From contig DATJHJ010000009.1 of assembly GCA_035494015.1 (NCBI GenBank), positions 5,298 to 69,297 of the forward strand: 64,000 nucleotides of DNA. The letters are read 5' to 3'. A program made the translations under genes and the position numbers. Below, in pieces: positions 8,241 through 17,135 of this stretch. This DNA is from CADCTB01 sp035494015. Its GTDB lineage: Bacteria > Actinomycetota > Acidimicrobiia > Acidimicrobiales > AC-14. A model generated the notes under the pieces. That model saw nothing but the letters and a program-made list of their open reading frames with translations, searched no databases and had not been told where the DNA came from. Positions within the stretch are counted from its first letter, which is position 1. Every line of letters begins with the position of its first letter.

Positions 8241-8289
8241 GCTTTCTGTGAGTTGAGCTACCGCTGCGGTAGCTCAACTCACAGAAAGC
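8241..8289 (-). terminator. Perfect 49-bp palindrome after the ATP synthase operon
   Basis: Two perfectly complementary 24-bp arms (from GCTTTCTGTGAGTTGAGC inward to CCGC) flank a single central T. The palindrome begins 4 bp beyond the atpC stop in the direction of transcription, so a terminator for the atp operon is the simplest reading. It lacks a U tract, and it also lies in the upstream region of the next gene (start 8205). Confidence 0.75.
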
Positions 8290-8292
8290 GGC

Positions 8293-8673
8293 TCAGGAAG
8301 CGCGGTTGGCGGCGTTCAGGCGGGCGTCGGCGCGGGCGCGGGCGGCGACGGCCTCGGGGTCGTCGCCGGTGGCGGCGTCCTTGGCCCGCTGGGCACGGGA
8401 GGTGTCGATGTCGGCGGCCAGCTCGGCCACGTCGGAGAGGATAATGACCCGGTTGTCGCGGACCTCGACAAACCCGCCGTGGACGGCGGCCACCTCCTCG
8501 GACCCCGAGCCGGTCTTGACCCGGACCACGCCCGTCTCCAGGGCGCCGAGGAAGGGGGCGTGGCCGGTGAGGAAGGCGACCTCGCCGCCCCCGACCGTCC
8601 GGCACACCACCATGTCGGCCTCGCCCGAGTAGAGGATGCGCTCGGGCGAGACCAGCTCGACCTGGAGGGCCAC
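8293..8673 (-). CDS. atpC: F1 ATP synthase epsilon subunit
   Basis: A 126-residue epsilon subunit, the part of the central stalk that couples rotation and can inhibit ATP hydrolysis. The N-terminal beta-sandwich is clear: VELVSPERILYSGEADMV, TGHAPFLGALETGVV, VHGGFVEV, and VIILSDVAE. The C-terminal helical segment (about 90-126) is Ala/Asp/Arg-rich. The GTG start at 8673 follows the atpD stop directly with no gap. It is the last gene of the atp operon, ahead of the 49-bp palindrome. Confidence 0.95.
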   Translation of the reverse strand: MALQVELVSPERILYSGEADMVVCRTVGGGEVAFLTGHAPFLGALETGVVRVKTGSGSEEVAAVHGGFVEVRDNRVIILSDVAELAADIDTSRAQRAKDAATGDDPEAVAARARADARLNAANRAS

Positions 8674-10125
<1,452 letters not shown>

Positions 10126-10131
10126 CGGGTC

Positions 10132-10146
10132 GCCGCCTTCGGCGGC
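10132..10146 (-). promoter_or_regulatory. GC hairpin immediately upstream of the atpD start
   Basis: GCCGCC and GGCGGC pair perfectly around a 3-nt loop, 6 nt before the atpD ATG. No separate Shine-Dalgarno sequence is visible, so the hairpin could overlap the ribosome site and tune atpD translation, or may simply stabilise the message. Function is inference. Confidence 0.35.
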
Positions 10147-10198
10147 TGCCCCGCCGACCGGGGCCCTGTGCTTGTCTGGTCGCTCGCCTGCGGCTCGC

Positions 10199-11203
10199 TC
10201 ATTGCCGTGCTCCTATACGAGAGGGGTCGATCTGGTCGGGGAGGACGTCCCGGTTGATAACGGTGTCGACGAGGTAGTCGGGGCCGCCGCCGCCCTTGGC
10301 CTGGCGCAGGGCCTCGGCGCCGCCCACGATCTCCATGATCTCGGTGGTGATGCCCGCCTGGCGCACCTTGTTGGCCGTGATCGACAGCTTGGTGATCAGC
10401 TCCTCGGCATTGTCGGTGGCCGCCTTCATGGCCCGCTGCCGGGCAGCCTGCTCGCTGGCGGCGGCGTCGAGCATGGCCGCGAACACCCGGCCCTCGACGT
10501 AGCGGGGCAGCAGGCGCTCGAGGATCTGGCCGGGCTCGGGCTCGAACTCGTAGGCGGCCTGGGGGCCGTCGCCGGCGGCGGCGGCGTCCTCGATGGCCTC
10601 CTTCTCGAGGGGCAGCAGGCGGACGTTGACCACCCGCTGGGTGCCGATGGAGAAGAACCGGGTGTAGACCAGCTCGACCTGGTCCACGCCGCCCTCGTCG
10701 CCCGAGCCCCGCTGGTAGCGGTCCATGGCGGCCTGGGCCACCTGGCGGGCGTCCTCGTACGACGGCTGCTCGCTGAAGCCGGAGAAGGCGTCGCCCACCC
10801 GGTAGCCGCGGTAGCGGAAGTAGCCCTCGGCCTTGCGGCCGGCCAGGGTCAGCTCGTAGTCCCGCCCCTCGCGCTGGTGGGCCAGCAGGGCCCGCTCACC
10901 GCTGCGGATGACGGTGGAGTTGTAGGCCCCGGCCAGGCCGCGGTCGGCGCTGATGACGATGAAGCCGACCTTGCGGACCGGGTCGCGCTCCTGCAGGAGC
11001 GGGTGGTCCAGGCCGGCGCCGCCGGCGGCCAGGTTGGCCATCACCGCGGTGATCTGCTCGGAATAGGGCCGGGCGGCGGCCACCCGCTGCTGGGCCTTGA
11101 CGATGCGGCTGGCCGCGATCAGCTCCATGGCCCGGGTGATCTTCTTGGTGGACTGGACGCTCTTGATGCGGCGGCGGAGGGTGCGCTCCTGCCCACTGGC
11201 CAC
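10199..11203 (-). CDS. atpG: F1 ATP synthase gamma subunit
   Basis: A 334-residue gamma subunit, the rotating shaft. The conserved ends are clear: RTLRRRIKSVQSTKKITRAMELIAASRI at the N-terminus (here split across residues 7-34) and ELITKLSITANKVRQAGITTEIMEIVGGAEAL near the C-terminus. After the usual end (VGGAEAL) there are about 35 extra residues, a Gly-rich patch then LVDTVINRDVLPDQIDPSRI, so it is longer than the typical 285-310. It lies 3 bp after atpA and 73 bp before atpD. Confidence 0.95.
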   Translation of the reverse strand: MASGQERTLRRRIKSVQSTKKITRAMELIAASRIVKAQQRVAAARPYSEQITAVMANLAAGGAGLDHPLLQERDPVRKVGFIVISADRGLAGAYNSTVIRSGERALLAHQREGRDYELTLAGRKAEGYFRYRGYRVGDAFSGFSEQPSYEDARQVAQAAMDRYQRGSGDEGGVDQVELVYTRFFSIGTQRVVNVRLLPLEKEAIEDAAAAGDGPQAAYEFEPEPGQILERLLPRYVEGRVFAAMLDAAASEQAARQRAMKAATDNAEELITKLSITANKVRQAGITTEIMEIVGGAEALRQAKGGGGPDYLVDTVINRDVLPDQIDPSRIGARQ

Positions 11204-11206
11204 GGG

Positions 11207-12889
11207 CTACTTGTCCTTGTCCTTGGCGTCGTCCTTGGCGTCCATCTCCACGGTCTTGTCCCGGGACTTGTCGTCACCGGACTTCTTGTCGTCGCCGGAC
11301 TTCTTCTCGTCGGGCTTCTTGCCGTCCGGCTTCTTCTCGTCCGCGCCGCTGTCCGTGGGCTGGAACCGCTCCTTGAAGCCCTCCATGGCCGACTTCATCT
11401 TGTCGTCGTCCGGCAGCTTGCCCGAGTCGCGTATCTCGCTCATCAGGTCCGAGTAGCGGCTGCGGAACTCCTCCAGCAGCTCCCGTTCGAAACGACCGAC
11501 GTCGGCCGTGGGAATGTCGTCCAGGTAGCCCTTGGTCCCGGCGTAGATCGACACGACCTGCTCCTCGACCTTCAGCGGCGAGTGCAGCCCCTGCTTGAGC
11601 AGCTCGGTGAGCTTGTAGCCCCGGTCCAGCTGGGCCTGGGAAAGCTTGTCCAGCTCGGACCCGAAGCTGGCGAAGGCCTCCAGCTCGCGGAACTGGGCCA
11701 GGTCGAGCTTGAGCGTGCCGGCCACCGACTTCATGGCCTTGATCTGGGCGTTGCCCCCCACCCGGGAAACGGAGATGCCCACGTCGACCGCGGGCCGCAC
11801 GCCCGAGCGGAACAGGTCGGTCTGCAGGTAGATCTGGCCGTCGGTGATGGAGATCACGTTGGTGGGGATGTAGGCCGAGACATCGCCCTCTTTGGTCTCG
11901 ATGATGGGCAGGGCGGTCAGCGAGCCGGCCCCCCGCTCGTCGGAGAGCTTGGCCGCCCGCTCCAGCAGCCGGCTGTGGAGGTAGAAGACGTCGCCCGGGT
12001 AGGCCTCGCGGCCCGGTGGGCGGCGGAGCAGGAGCGACAGCTGGCGGTAGGCCTCGGCCTGCTTGGACAGGTCGTCGTAGACGATGAGGGCGGCGTCGCC
12101 GTTCTCCATCCAGTGCTGGCCCATGGCCGCGCCGGCGTAGGGGGCGAGGTACTTGAAGGGGGCGGGCTCGCCCGACGGGGCGTTGACCACCACGGTGTAC
12201 TCCATGGCCCCGTACTCCTCCAGGGCGGCGACCACCTCGGCCACGGTGGAGTTCTTCTGCCCCACCGCGACGTAGATGCACTTCACCCCCTGGCCCTTCT
12301 GGTTGATGATCGTGTCGACGGCGACGGCGGTCTTGCCCGTCTTGCGGTCGCCGATGATCAGCTCGCGCTGGCCCCGGCCGACGGGGGTCATGGAGTCGAT
12401 CGACTTGATCCCCGTCTGCAGGGGCTCCTTCACCGGCTGGCGGTCGATGACGCCGGGGGCCTGGACCTCGAGCCGGCGGGTCTCGGTGGTGTTGACCGCG
12501 CCCTTGCCGTCGAGGGGCTGGCCGAGGGGGTCGACGACCCGCCCGAGCAGGCCGTCGCCGACCGGGACCGAGAGGATGCGGCCCGTAGCGCTGACCGCCT
12601 GGCCCTCCTCGATGTGGCCCATCTCGCCCAGGACGACGGCGCCGATGGACTCCTCGTCCAGGTTCAGGGCCAGGCCGAGGGTGCCGCCCTCGAACTCCAA
12701 CAGCTCGTTCACGGAAGTGTTGGGCAGGCCGGAGATGCGGGCGATGCCGTCGCCGACCTCGATGATCCTGCCGACCTGCTGGCGCTCCAGGCTGGGCTCG
12801 AACCCGGCCAGGTGGCGGCGCAGGACGTTGGTGATCTCGTCCGGGTCGAAGTTGAATGCGCCGGCGGTGTCAGATGTGGAAGTGCTCAT
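11207..12889 (-). CDS. atpA: F1 ATP synthase alpha subunit with a long charged C-terminal tail
   Basis: A 560-residue alpha subunit with P-loop GDRKTGKTAVAVD, the early motif VGDGIARISGLPN, and the ISVSRVGGNAQ arginine-finger region. Typical alpha subunits end near residue 505-510, at about SGKLPDDDKMKSAMEGFKERF here. The last about 45 residues are almost only Lys, Asp, Glu, Gly and Ser (repeats such as DEKKSGDDKKSGDDKS). Mycobacterial alpha subunits also have a C-terminal extension, which suppresses ATP hydrolysis, but this one is different in sequence. It overlaps atpH by 4 bp. Confidence 0.96.
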   Translation of the reverse strand: MSTSTSDTAGAFNFDPDEITNVLRRHLAGFEPSLERQQVGRIIEVGDGIARISGLPNTSVNELLEFEGGTLGLALNLDEESIGAVVLGEMGHIEEGQAVSATGRILSVPVGDGLLGRVVDPLGQPLDGKGAVNTTETRRLEVQAPGVIDRQPVKEPLQTGIKSIDSMTPVGRGQRELIIGDRKTGKTAVAVDTIINQKGQGVKCIYVAVGQKNSTVAEVVAALEEYGAMEYTVVVNAPSGEPAPFKYLAPYAGAAMGQHWMENGDAALIVYDDLSKQAEAYRQLSLLLRRPPGREAYPGDVFYLHSRLLERAAKLSDERGAGSLTALPIIETKEGDVSAYIPTNVISITDGQIYLQTDLFRSGVRPAVDVGISVSRVGGNAQIKAMKSVAGTLKLDLAQFRELEAFASFGSELDKLSQAQLDRGYKLTELLKQGLHSPLKVEEQVVSIYAGTKGYLDDIPTADVGRFERELLEEFRSRYSDLMSEIRDSGKLPDDDKMKSAMEGFKERFQPTDSGADEKKPDGKKPDEKKSGDDKKSGDDKSRDKTVEMDAKDDAKDKDK

Positions 12890-13416
12890 CGGATCGTTTC
12901 CTTCAGCTGGTCGAGGCGGTGACGGACGGTGCCGTCGATGACCACGTCGCCCACGCGCGCCGACAGGCCGCCGAGGACTGAGGGGTCGACGAACACCTTG
13001 ACCTCGACTTCCTTCCCTAAGTTGGTGGAGAGGGCCTTGGCCAGGCGGCGGCGCTGGTCGTCGTCGAGGGGGACGGCCGAGCGCACCTCGGCCACCGCGT
13101 GGCGGCGGCTGGCGGCGGCCCGCTCGACCAGGTTGGAGATGATGGCCGGCAGCTCGCGGGCCCGCCCGGCGGACACCACGAAGGACACCAACAGGGCGGT
13201 GACGGGCTGGGACCGCTTGCCGATGAGCTCGTCGATGATGGCCTGCTTGCGGTCGCCGGGGATGGCGGGGTCGGCCAGCGTGGTGCGCAGCTCGTCGTTG
13301 CCGCTGAGCAGGTGGGAGAGGTTGAACAGCTCCTCCTCCACCTTGGGCAGCACCCCCTCGGCCCGGGCCACCTCGAACAGGGCGGTGGCGTAGCCGTCTA
13401 CCCGGTCTTCAGCCAT
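12886..13416 (-). CDS. atpH: F1 ATP synthase delta subunit (OSCP)
   Basis: A 176-residue delta/OSCP subunit, which joins the b stator stalk to the top of F1. Family features: YATALFEVARAEG at the N-terminus, a helical N-domain, and the C-terminal DPSVLGGLSARVGDVVIDGTVRHRLDQL. Normal length, unlike the fused b-delta protein of mycobacteria. It overlaps atpA by 4 bp and directly follows atpF. Confidence 0.95.
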   Translation of the reverse strand: MAEDRVDGYATALFEVARAEGVLPKVEEELFNLSHLLSGNDELRTTLADPAIPGDRKQAIIDELIGKRSQPVTALLVSFVVSAGRARELPAIISNLVERAAASRRHAVAEVRSAVPLDDDQRRRLAKALSTNLGKEVEVKVFVDPSVLGGLSARVGDVVIDGTVRHRLDQLKETIR

Positions 13417-13959
13417 CTAGGCGGCGTTCCCCGCTTCGTCGATGAAGCGCTCGATGAGGGCCAGGTTGGTCTCGCGGTCCAGGTTGCGCTGGACGACCTT
13501 TTCGGTGAGCTCGATGGTCATGTCCGCCACCCGGGCCCGCAGGTCGCCCATGGCCCGCTCGACCTGGGCGGCGATGTCCTCCTGGGCCCGCTGCTTGATC
13601 TCGGCCACCTCGGCCTCGGCCTGCTTCTTCAGATCCTGGCGCAGCTTGTCGGCGGCCTGGCGGGCCTCCTCGATGATGCGGGACGACTCGCCCTTGGCGT
13701 CGGCCAGCTGGCGCTGGTACTGCTCCAGGATCCCGGAGGCCTCGTCCTTGGCCCGCTCGGCTTCGTCCAGGCTGCTGCGGATCTTGTCGGCCCGGGCGTC
13801 CATGCCCTTCTTGATGGCCGGGAAGCCGACCTTGGCGATGAGGACGAAGAGGATGGCGAAGGACAGCGCGGCCCAAATGATCTCGTTGGTGGCGGGGAGG
13901 ATGGGGTTCTTGGCCTTCGTCCCCTCCTCGGCGGCCTGGGCCAGGATGGCCAGTAGCAC
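13417..13959 (-). CDS. atpF: Fo ATP synthase b subunit
   Basis: A 180-residue b subunit. It has a short N-terminus, one membrane helix (about residues 26-46, IIWAALSFAILFVLIAKVGF), then a long coiled coil rich in Ala, Glu, Lys and Arg (YQRQLADAKGESSRIIEEAR). It forms the peripheral stalk and binds delta. Single copy; no b' paralogue is seen. It sits 9 bp after atpE and abuts atpH. Confidence 0.95.
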   Translation of the reverse strand: MLLAILAQAAEEGTKAKNPILPATNEIIWAALSFAILFVLIAKVGFPAIKKGMDARADKIRSSLDEAERAKDEASGILEQYQRQLADAKGESSRIIEEARQAADKLRQDLKKQAEAEVAEIKQRAQEDIAAQVERAMGDLRARVADMTIELTEKVVQRNLDRETNLALIERFIDEAGNAA

Positions 13960-13968
13960 GATGCCCCC

Positions 13969-14241
13969 TTAGGTGAACTTGAGCAGGATGAAGACGACGA
14001 ACCCGATCAGGGCCAGGGCCTCGGTGAAGGCGATGCCCAGGAACATGGTGGTTCGGACCATGCCGGCGGACTCGGGCTGGCGGGCCATGGCGGTGATGGC
14101 GTTGCCCACCACGATGCCGATGCCGATGCCGGGGCCGATGGCGGCGGCGCCGTAGCCGATACCGGCGCCGACGTTCCCCATGGCCTTGATGAGATCAGCA
14201 CCGCTGACCCCGTTCGCGGCTTGTGCGACCAAGTCGAGCAA
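13969..14241 (-). CDS. atpE: Fo ATP synthase c subunit (proton type)
   Basis: A 90-residue hairpin of two membrane helices. The Gly-rich first helix includes GAGIGYGAAAIGPGIGIG and the polar loop is RQPE. The second helix carries the ion-carrying Glu in IAFTEALALIGFV. The residue after that Glu is Ala, not the Ser/Thr of sodium-type rings, so proton coupling is inferred. The N-terminal about 18 residues precede the first helix. The gene lies between atpB and atpF. Confidence 0.95.
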   Translation of the reverse strand: MLDLVAQAANGVSGADLIKAMGNVGAGIGYGAAAIGPGIGIGIVVGNAITAMARQPESAGMVRTTMFLGIAFTEALALIGFVVFILLKFT

Positions 14242-14281
14242 CGAATTCCTCCCCCTAAGAAGCGATCTGGAAAAAAGCCGA

Positions 14282-15055
14282 TCAGTGTTCGGCGTGCATG
14301 GCGCCGCCGATGTACACGGCGGTCAGGATGGTGAAGATGAAGGCCTGCAGGACCGCCACCAGGATCTCGAAACCGGTCAGCAGCACCAGCATCGCGAAGG
14401 GGAGCGGAAGGATGATGGCCAAGGCCGTCTTGGTGAACAGGGCGGCGGAGAGCACAGCGAAGGTCACCAGCAGCAGGTGGCCGGCGAGCATGTTGGCGAA
14501 GAGCCGGACGGCCAGCGAGAACGGCCGCACGAACACGGTGGAGATGAACTCGATCAGGGCGACCAGCGGCAGCAGGGCCTTGGGCACGCCGGGCGGGAAC
14601 AGCATCGACTTGAAGTAGCCGCCGACCCCCTGGGACCTCATCCCGACGTAGTTGAAGATGACCCACACCATCAGGGCCATGAAGGCGGGCAGGGCCATGC
14701 GGGCGTTCACCGGGAACTGGATGAACGGGATGACTTCGAAGATGTTGGTGACGAAGACGAAGAAGAAGAGCGTGGTGAGGAAGGGCGTCCAGCTCAGCCC
14801 CTCGGGGCCCATGGTCTGCAGGATGATGTCGTTGCGGACGAACTCGATCCCCGACTCGACCACGTTCTGGGCCCCGGCCGGCACGAGGTTGCCCGACGCC
14901 GCCCGCCGCCCACCGGCCCAGAACAGCAGGAAGACGATCAGCACAGCCGCCCACATGAGCAGGACGACCTTGTTGACCTCGAAGGGGGTGCCCTTAAACA
15001 GGATCCCCTTCCACTCGACCAGCTCGCCGATGGGCGGGAACGTCAGCGCGAACAT
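14282..15055 (-). CDS. atpB: Fo ATP synthase a subunit
   Basis: A 257-residue a subunit with about six membrane helices. Key family segments: GLSWTPFLTTLFFFVFVTNIF, RPFSLAVRLFANMLAGHLLL (which contains the essential Arg of the proton path), and FEILVAVLQAFIFTILTAVYI at the C-terminus. Start ATG 15055 (MFALTFPPIGELVEW) follows the upstream atpI-like stop by 2 bp; a longer upstream reading would only repeat the neighbour in another frame. First core gene of the complete atpBEFHAGDC operon. Confidence 0.95.
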   Translation of the reverse strand: MFALTFPPIGELVEWKGILFKGTPFEVNKVVLLMWAAVLIVFLLFWAGGRRAASGNLVPAGAQNVVESGIEFVRNDIILQTMGPEGLSWTPFLTTLFFFVFVTNIFEVIPFIQFPVNARMALPAFMALMVWVIFNYVGMRSQGVGGYFKSMLFPPGVPKALLPLVALIEFISTVFVRPFSLAVRLFANMLAGHLLLVTFAVLSAALFTKTALAIILPLPFAMLVLLTGFEILVAVLQAFIFTILTAVYIGGAMHAEH

Positions 15056-15057
15056 CG

Positions 15058-15489
15058 CTATCCCCTCGCTCGCACGGGCTTGACGCCCGGGAAGGCCAGC
15101 GAGGCGGAGACGTGACGGGTCTCCCAGATCAGCAGGCCGAGATGAGTGACGATCAGGGTGAAGCCGAAGGCCACCACGTCGACCCAGGCCTGGTCCTTGA
15201 CCAGGAGGAAGGCGACGGTCACGAGCAGGAGGCGGCCGGCGAAGCTGCCCATGGCGGTGGCGGCCATGGCCACGGGCGAGATGCGGGCGGCCCAGCCGAT
15301 CAGGGCGGCGGCGAGGAGGAAGTTGAGCACGACGAGGGCGACGGCGAAGGCGGCGGACCAGGCCCCGTCCATCCCCCGGAGCAGGCCGGCGACCAGGACC
15401 AGCACGGGCAGGGCGGGGGCGGCCCGGCGGACCATGTCGACCACGACCTCCCGCTCTACCGCAGGGGTCTCGGCCTGGAGGGTGTTCAC
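15058..15489 (-). CDS. atpI: ATP synthase subunit I-like membrane protein
   Basis: A 143-residue protein with four predicted membrane helices (PALPVLVLVAGLL; AAFAVALVVLNFLLAAALI; GRLLLVTVAFLLV; VVAFGFTLIVTHLGLLIW). Its position directly upstream of atpB matches AtpI/UncI, which helps assemble the c ring and may take part in Mg2+ movement. Sequence conservation is weak, so position carries much of the call. The GTG start at 15489 overlaps the upstream atpZ stop by 4 bp (GTGA). Confidence 0.75.
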   Translation of the reverse strand: MNTLQAETPAVEREVVVDMVRRAAPALPVLVLVAGLLRGMDGAWSAAFAVALVVLNFLLAAALIGWAARISPVAMAATAMGSFAGRLLLVTVAFLLVKDQAWVDVVAFGFTLIVTHLGLLIWETRHVSASLAFPGVKPVRARG

Positions 15490-15860
15490 GGCGCGGCCTC
15501 GACCTTGTTGGTCGCCGTGTTGGTCGCCATGTTGGTCGCCGTGTTGGGCGCCGTTGCGGCCGCCCACGGCGCCCGCGCCTCTTGCTCGCGCATGTTGGCG
15601 TCGTACGAGTACCACATGCGGGCGAAGACGCCGACCACACCGACCAGGACGAACAGGATGGTGAGGACGGGGACGATGCCGATCCAGCGGTCCAGGCCGT
15701 ACCCGATGGCGCCCAGGATGGCCGGGGTCAGGGCCACCTCGAAGCCGCGAGAGAACCCCCTCTCGTACCCCCGGTACAGCTCCCCCTGCTCCGTCGGCCG
15801 AAAGGCCGGGGCCGCGGTCCCACTGATCGTGAGGCCGACTAGCTTCTCGCGGAGGTTCAC
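15486..15860 (-). CDS. AtpZ/AtpI-family small membrane protein
   Basis: A 124-residue protein with two membrane helices (ALTPAILGAIGYGLDRWIG and VPVLTILFVLVGVVGVFARM), matching AtpZ-type proteins at the head of atp operons, which form Mg/Ca channels or assembly factors with AtpI. Two adjacent GTG codons (15863 and 15860) are possible starts; the second has slightly better spacing from AAGGGAA. The C-terminal tail is a run of Ala-Thr-Asn built from a 12-bp tandem DNA repeat. Confidence 0.72.
   Translation of the reverse strand: MNLREKLVGLTISGTAAPAFRPTEQGELYRGYERGFSRGFEVALTPAILGAIGYGLDRWIGIVPVLTILFVLVGVVGVFARMWYSYDANMREQEARAPWAAATAPNTATNMATNTATNKVEAAP
15507..15554 (-). repeat. Four copies of a 12-bp tandem repeat in the atpZ-like tail
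   Basis: Units GTTGGTCGCCGT, GTTGGTCGCCAT, GTTGGTCGCCGT and GTTGGGCGCCGT lie end to end. The 12-bp period keeps the frame and encodes repeated (T/M/P)-A-T-N, so copy number could change without breaking the protein. Confidence 0.9.
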
Positions 15861-15937
15861 CACTTCCCTTCGATCGGGCGTACTCGGTCGCTCTAGCAGG
15901 ACGCGGCAGGCGTCAGGCTTGTGAATCAGCGCGCAAT

Positions 15938-17131
15938 CTACGGGAAACCTTCCTGTTGCTGCAAGCTGGATCCCCCCGGTTCGGGGGCGGGAACGGCGCT
16001 CGGCTTGGGCCACACCGCCGAGTCGTCCTCCTCGACCAGCTGGTTGGCCGTCTGGCGTACGCCCGGATGCAACAAGGTGTACAGAAGCACGGCCAAGCCC
16101 GCCACCGCGAACGGGACGACGGCGTTGCCCTGGTTGGTGAAGGTGGGCAGCAGGACGACCCCGGACAGGATCGCCGTCCACGACCACAGGATGATGACCG
16201 AGCGGCGCTGGCCGTGGCCCTGGCGCATGAGCCGGTGGTGCAGGTGCTCCTTGTCCGCTTGTGAAAGCGACGACCGACGGCGAGCCCGGCGGACGATGGC
16301 CAGGGCGGTGTCGACGAAGGGCACGCCGAGGATCACGAACGGGATGACCAGGGGGGCGAAGAAGAAGTAGGTCTGGCCGCTGAACTGGTCCGCCGTCCGC
16401 CCCCCGACCGAGATGGTGGTGGCGGCCATGAGCAGGCCGAGCAGCAGCGACCCGCTGTCGCCCATGAACACCTTGGCCGGATGGAAGTTGTGGGGCAGGA
16501 AGCCGACGCAGATCCCGCAGGTGATGGCGACCACGAGCGGGGCCATGTTGTCGGGCGACAGCAGGCCGACGTCGGCCAGCCGGTACGAGTAGACGAAGAA
16601 GGCCCCGGCGGCGATGGCGATGACCCCGGCGGCCAGCCCGTCGAGGCCGTCGATCAGGTTCACCGCGTTGGCCATGCCGACGACCCACAGCACGGTGATC
16701 AGGAACCCCAGGTCGGGCGACAGGACGTAGAAGTCGGCGAACGGGACCCGGAAGTAGAACATCACCACCCCGGCCAGGCCAAGGATGGACGCAGCCAGGA
16801 CCTGGCCGGCCACCTTGGCCGGAGCGGAGACCTCGCGCAGGTCGTCGAGCATCCCGACGGCCAGGATGACGATGGCGGCCACGGCCAGGCCGAAGGGCTC
16901 GGACGACTCGAACACCGGGCCGAAGCCGGGGATGAACCGGGCCACGGCCAGGGCCACCAGCAGGGCGATCAGCATGGCCACCCCGCCGAGGGTGGGGGTC
17001 GGGCGCTCGTGGATGCGCCGCTCGTCGGGCTTGACCACCGCCCCCCACCGCTGCGACATCCGCCACACCGCCGGGGTCAGGACGAAGGTGACGACGGCGG
17101 CGACCCCGAAGACGACCCCGTAGCCGAGCAC
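15938..17131 (-). CDS. wecA: Undecaprenyl-phosphate GlcNAc-1-phosphate transferase (WecA/TagO type)
   Basis: A 397-residue polytopic enzyme that attaches a sugar-1-phosphate (usually GlcNAc) to undecaprenyl phosphate, starting glycan synthesis at the membrane. Family motifs: RRIHERPTPTLGGVAML, GMLDDLREV, NLIDGLDGLAAG with the catalytic Asp pair, FMGDSGSLLLG, and KEHLHHRLMRQGHGQR. About eleven membrane helices. The last about 40 residues are a cytoplasmic tail. Its place between glyA and the atp genes is typical for actinobacteria. It could initiate one of the glycans made by the large cluster downstream in the window. Confidence 0.92.
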   Translation of the reverse strand: MLGYGVVFGVAAVVTFVLTPAVWRMSQRWGAVVKPDERRIHERPTPTLGGVAMLIALLVALAVARFIPGFGPVFESSEPFGLAVAAIVILAVGMLDDLREVSAPAKVAGQVLAASILGLAGVVMFYFRVPFADFYVLSPDLGFLITVLWVVGMANAVNLIDGLDGLAAGVIAIAAGAFFVYSYRLADVGLLSPDNMAPLVVAITCGICVGFLPHNFHPAKVFMGDSGSLLLGLLMAATTISVGGRTADQFSGQTYFFFAPLVIPFVILGVPFVDTALAIVRRARRRSSLSQADKEHLHHRLMRQGHGQRRSVIILWSWTAILSGVVLLPTFTNQGNAVVPFAVAGLAVLLYTLLHPGVRQTANQLVEEDDSAVWPKPSAVPAPEPGGSSLQQQEGFP

Positions 17132-17135
17132 GCGC

